Assembly (NCBI RefSeq): GCF_014646755.1
Contig: NZ_BMNW01000003.1
Location: 1-64,000, forward strand
DNA from: Pseudomonas asuensis
GTDB taxonomy: Bacteria > Pseudomonadota > Gammaproteobacteria > Pseudomonadales > Pseudomonadaceae
Direction of reading: 5' to 3'
DNA: 64,000 nucleotides
Both the position numbers and the translations under genes were made by a program. Shown here piece after piece: positions 61,568-64,000 of the stretch; the first letter of the stretch is position 1, and each line of letters opens with the position of its first letter. The notes beneath the pieces were generated by a model, which worked only from the letters and a program-made list of their open reading frames with translations, was not told where the DNA came from and did no database searches.

Positions 61568-61888
61568 TCAGAGCAGATCGTATTGCTTGAGCTTTTTGCG
61601 CAGGGTGCCGCGATTCAAGCCGAGCATCTCAGACGCCTTGGTCTGATTGCCCTTGACGTAATTCATTACGCTTTCCAGCAAGGGGGCTTCGACTTCACAC
61701 AACACCATGTTGTAAACATCGGTAACCGGCTGGCCGTCCAGGTGAGCGAAATAATTGCGAAGCGCTTTTTCAACGCTATCACGTAGGGTCTGGCCTTCCT
61801 GCAGCGGTGCCGTCAGGTGCTGCTTCAGATTGGCATTATCGCTCACAGGCGTGATTCCAGTCATAGAGTTATCGGTCAACGAAGTCAT
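61568..61888 (-). CDS. fis: DNA-binding nucleoid protein Fis
   Basis: 106 residues. The N-terminal flexible part is followed by [21 protein letters not shown] (dimer helices) and the C-terminal helix-turn-helix [30 protein letters not shown]. Fis bends DNA and activates rRNA promoters. As in enterics and other pseudomonads it is encoded directly after dusB, overlapping it by four bases (ATGA), so the dusB promoter controls it. Confidence 0.95.
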   Translation of the reverse strand: MTSLTDNSMTGITPVSDNANLKQHLTAPLQEGQTLRDSVEKALRNYFAHLDGQPVTDVYNMVLCEVEAPLLESVMNYVKGNQTKASEMLGLNRGTLRKKLKQYDLL

Positions 61889-62880
61889 GCCACTTCCTTC
61901 CCATCAGATGGGCATTGCGCGAAAAAGGCGCAAATGCTGGCGTGTTGTGCGTCCATATCTTGGAGACGGTTGAACTGAGCACGAAAGTCCTGAGCGCCAG
62001 GAAGCGCTGAAAGATACCAGCCCACGTGCTTGCGGGCGATCCGTACACCCATTTCCGGCCCGTAGAAGCTGTGTAGCTCGGACAAATGGCCCAGTAGGAT
62101 ACGCTCCACTTCGCCAAGACGAGGTGCCGGCAGGTGGTGGCCTGTACGCAGGTAATGATCGATCTCGCGAAAGATCCAGGGTCTTCCCTGCGCAGCTCGC
62201 CCAATCAGCAAGGCATCGGCTCCGGTATGATCCAGCACATAGCGAGCCTTTTCAGGTGAGTCAATGTCGCCATTAGCAAAAACCGGAATGGACACTGCCT
62301 GCTTGATTTCGGCAATGGTGTCGTATTCAGCTGTTCCGGTATAAAGATCGGCCCGTGTCCGTCCGTGTACCGAGAGTGCCGCAATGCCGGCTTGCTCTGC
62401 AATGCGGGCAATCACTACGCCGTTTCGATTTTCGCGGTCCCATCCTGTACGGATCTTGAGGGTAACGGGTACGTCGACTGCGGCTACGACCGCATCCAGG
62501 ATATCGGCAACCAACGCTTCGTCTTTCATCAGCGCTGAGCCGGCCGCCTTGTTGCAGACCTTTTTGGCTGGGCAGCCCATGTTGATATCAATGATCTGTG
62601 CACCCAGTTCGACGTTGCGCTGCGCCGCTTCAGCCAGCATGGCAGGATCACCGCCAGCAATCTGTACTGAGCGCGGCTCGGCCTCGTCCTCATGAATCAG
62701 GCGTAGGCGCGATTTGCGGCTGTTATACAGACGGACATCGCTGGTGACCATTTCCGATACGACCAAGCCTGCACCAAGCTGACGACACAGCTGGCGGAAC
62801 GGGCGATCAGTCACCCCGGCCATTGGCGCGAGGATTAGCGGGTTAGGCAATGTATATGGGCCGATGCGTGCCATCGACAT
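61885..62880 (-). CDS. dusB: tRNA-dihydrouridine synthase B
   Basis: 331-residue FMN enzyme that reduces uridine in the tRNA D-loop. Visible marks: [17 protein letters not shown] (FMN and tRNA binding), [11 protein letters not shown] with the catalytic Cys103, KIRTGWD and [12 protein letters not shown]. The C-terminal helical domain is complete. It is the first gene of dusB-fis. Confidence 0.94.
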   Translation of the reverse strand: MSMARIGPYTLPNPLILAPMAGVTDRPFRQLCRQLGAGLVVSEMVTSDVRLYNSRKSRLRLIHEDEAEPRSVQIAGGDPAMLAEAAQRNVELGAQIIDINMGCPAKKVCNKAAGSALMKDEALVADILDAVVAAVDVPVTLKIRTGWDRENRNGVVIARIAEQAGIAALSVHGRTRADLYTGTAEYDTIAEIKQAVSIPVFANGDIDSPEKARYVLDHTGADALLIGRAAQGRPWIFREIDHYLRTGHHLPAPRLGEVERILLGHLSELHSFYGPEMGVRIARKHVGWYLSALPGAQDFRAQFNRLQDMDAQHASICAFFAQCPSDGKEVA

Positions 62881-63060
62881 GAGTTTCCCTGGCCAAAAAT
62901 TACCTTATCCAATAGCAACTACAGGCGCTTTGGAGGTACGGGTGTACTGGAAAAGGGTCGGCAATCATACCCGCTAGCCGTGTCCGGATAAAGGCTGAAT
63001 TGAACAAAAACTGAACAGTTCAGCCTGGACCGCGGCCCATTTGTAGCATTGGAGTGATTT

Positions 63061-64000
63061 TTATTCCGGAGAGTGGAAGCTCAGGCTGTAATTTACTGCT
63101 CGGCTGCCTGGGTCCAGGATATCTAGCGAAATATGAATCGGCGTTTGTGGGGGCATTTCGGTCTGCCCTTTCAGCTCTCCACCCAGGTATTCCCAAGGCT
63201 TGAACCGGCGGCTGGCGATCAGTTGGCCGTTCAAGTCAGCAAAGCGTAACTCCAGGAGCGGGAAGGGTTGTGAGAATGTGGCCCGGTTATAGAGGATCGC
63301 ATCCACCTGTAATGCCCCCGAGAATTCAGGGTGACTACGTACAACGAGGTTACTGCTGCGGATCTGTTTTACATCGACTTTCGAGGGGACCTTACAATCC
63401 GCCCACGCACAGAACTGTACAAACCAGGGGCGATATTGGTCCTGGCGAGCCAGCTCATTGAAATGAAATCCTACGTATTGTGCAAACAGGCCAAACAAGG
63501 CAACTAGATTCAGCAATGCCCAGCCAAGCCTCCTGGGCCACTGTTTCTTTGGCGGTTGCCAGTCGAGTTGTAAGGGCTCGTCATGCAGATCGAGCAAGGG
63601 ATCGTTGCGTAAGGCAGGTTCTGCTCGTACAGGGGCTACTTCGTCATCGGAGGGTGCCGCAGTGCCCAAGTGAGGCTCATCAAGCTCAACAGGCCGATCG
63701 TGAGGGGTGGTTTCATCGGCATTTAAGGAGGCGTCAAGCTCAGGCTCATCCGCATCGTTCGTGGCATGTAGCCCGAGTGAGGGGCCTTCATGAGCCTGCT
63801 CTTCCTCAATGGTATCGAGGGTTAGCGTAGGCTCCTGGCGCTGTCCGTTGTCAGACTCCGCGCCTTCCTCGCGTAGCAGAGCCTCAGCCCAGCTTTCGTC
63901 ATAGGCTGGTGTGATTTTCGAGATAGGTTTCTGCTGGCCAAACGTCGGTAGCGGAGGAAGGCGCTGCGCTGACTCCATGGCGTCTAGCTTGGCCAGCTCT
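63061..64000 (-). CDS. DUF3426 family zinc-ribbon membrane protein (5' end outside the window)
   Basis: The coding frame runs past the right edge of the window without a stop: codons before the internal ATG at 63978 read ELAKLDA. What is seen is an acidic low-complexity region (up to about residue 140 counted from that ATG), a membrane helix (RLGWALLNLVALFGLFAQYVG) and the C-terminal DUF3426 domain (CAWADCKVPSKVDVKQIRSS, FSQPFPLLELRFADLNG, PPQTPIHISLDI). Full-length relatives start with an MJ0042-type zinc ribbon, which would lie beyond the edge. In P. aeruginosa this gene precedes dusB-fis. Confidence 0.85.
   Translation of the reverse strand, partial: ELAKLDAMESAQRLPPLPTFGQQKPISKITPAYDESWAEALLREEGAESDNGQRQEPTLTLDTIEEEQAHEGPSLGLHATNDADEPELDASLNADETTPHDRPVELDEPHLGTAAPSDDEVAPVRAEPALRNDPLLDLHDEPLQLDWQPPKKQWPRRLGWALLNLVALFGLFAQYVGFHFNELARQDQYRPWFVQFCAWADCKVPSKVDVKQIRSSNLVVRSHPEFSGALQVDAILYNRATFSQPFPLLELRFADLNGQLIASRRFKPWEYLGGELKGQTEMPPQTPIHISLDILDPGSRAVNYSLSFHSPE

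Overview
The window is a bacterial chromosome segment whose gene order and proteins point to the genus Pseudomonas. The block dusB-fis-purH-purD-retS-urtABCDE-ureDA-GNAT-ureBC at the right end follows the order known from P. aeruginosa. The left end starts with birA-coaX-SPOR, which in that genus lies next to an rRNA operon. The protocatechuate genes pcaR-K-F-T-B-D-C follow the P. putida order. Base composition looks moderate for the genus and is visibly AT-richer in roughly the first 6 kb. I see no insertion sequence, tRNA, rRNA, CRISPR array or prophage.

Layout. (1) 1-6.3 kb: birA, coaX, a SPOR-protein gene that has lost its SPOR domain, then small genes (DUF3301, SDR, RpiR regulator, DUF1810) and a small gene split by an in-frame stop. 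(2) 6.3-10.4 kb, minus strand: a curli-like functional-amyloid cluster with three CsgB-like nucleators, one 380-residue CsgA-like protein, a CsgH/CsgC-like protein and a decayed curlin pseudogene. A second 380-residue curlin protein lies alone at 32.7 kb. All three CsgB-like genes and the distant curlin gene carry the same 23-bp palindromic element upstream. No csgE, csgF, csgG or csgD is present. (3) 10.5-14.3 kb: yidD, then pcaQ-pcaH-pcaG joined to a ZapE-like ATPase. (4) 14.4-19.8 kb: trans-4-hydroxy-L-proline catabolism. (5) 20.0-29.4 kb: pcaRKFTBDC and an OprD-family porin. (6) 29.9-45.1 kb: mixed genes, including sseA, epsC, cbpA-cbpM, two NudK-like hydrolases, a chemoreceptor and a DsbA-like protein. 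(7) 45.2-55.3 kb: urease structural genes with two acetyltransferase genes inserted, and the urea ABC transporter. (8) 55.6-64 kb: retS, purD, purH, fis, dusB and a partial DUF3426 gene.

How the parts work together. PcaHG opens the protocatechuate ring; PcaB, PcaC, PcaD and PcaF carry the product to succinyl-CoA and acetyl-CoA. The CoA transferase PcaIJ is not in the window. PcaK and PcaT import aromatic acids and dicarboxylates. PcaQ and PcaR each have recognisable operators here. The hydroxyproline genes give epimerase, D-hydroxyproline dehydrogenase and deaminase; the last enzyme (2-oxoglutarate semialdehyde dehydrogenase) is absent. Urt imports urea and UreABC hydrolyses it, but UreEFG must lie elsewhere. 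RetS in pseudomonads controls the switch to biofilm growth, which makes the nearby curli-like genes interesting, although no direct link is visible in the sequence.
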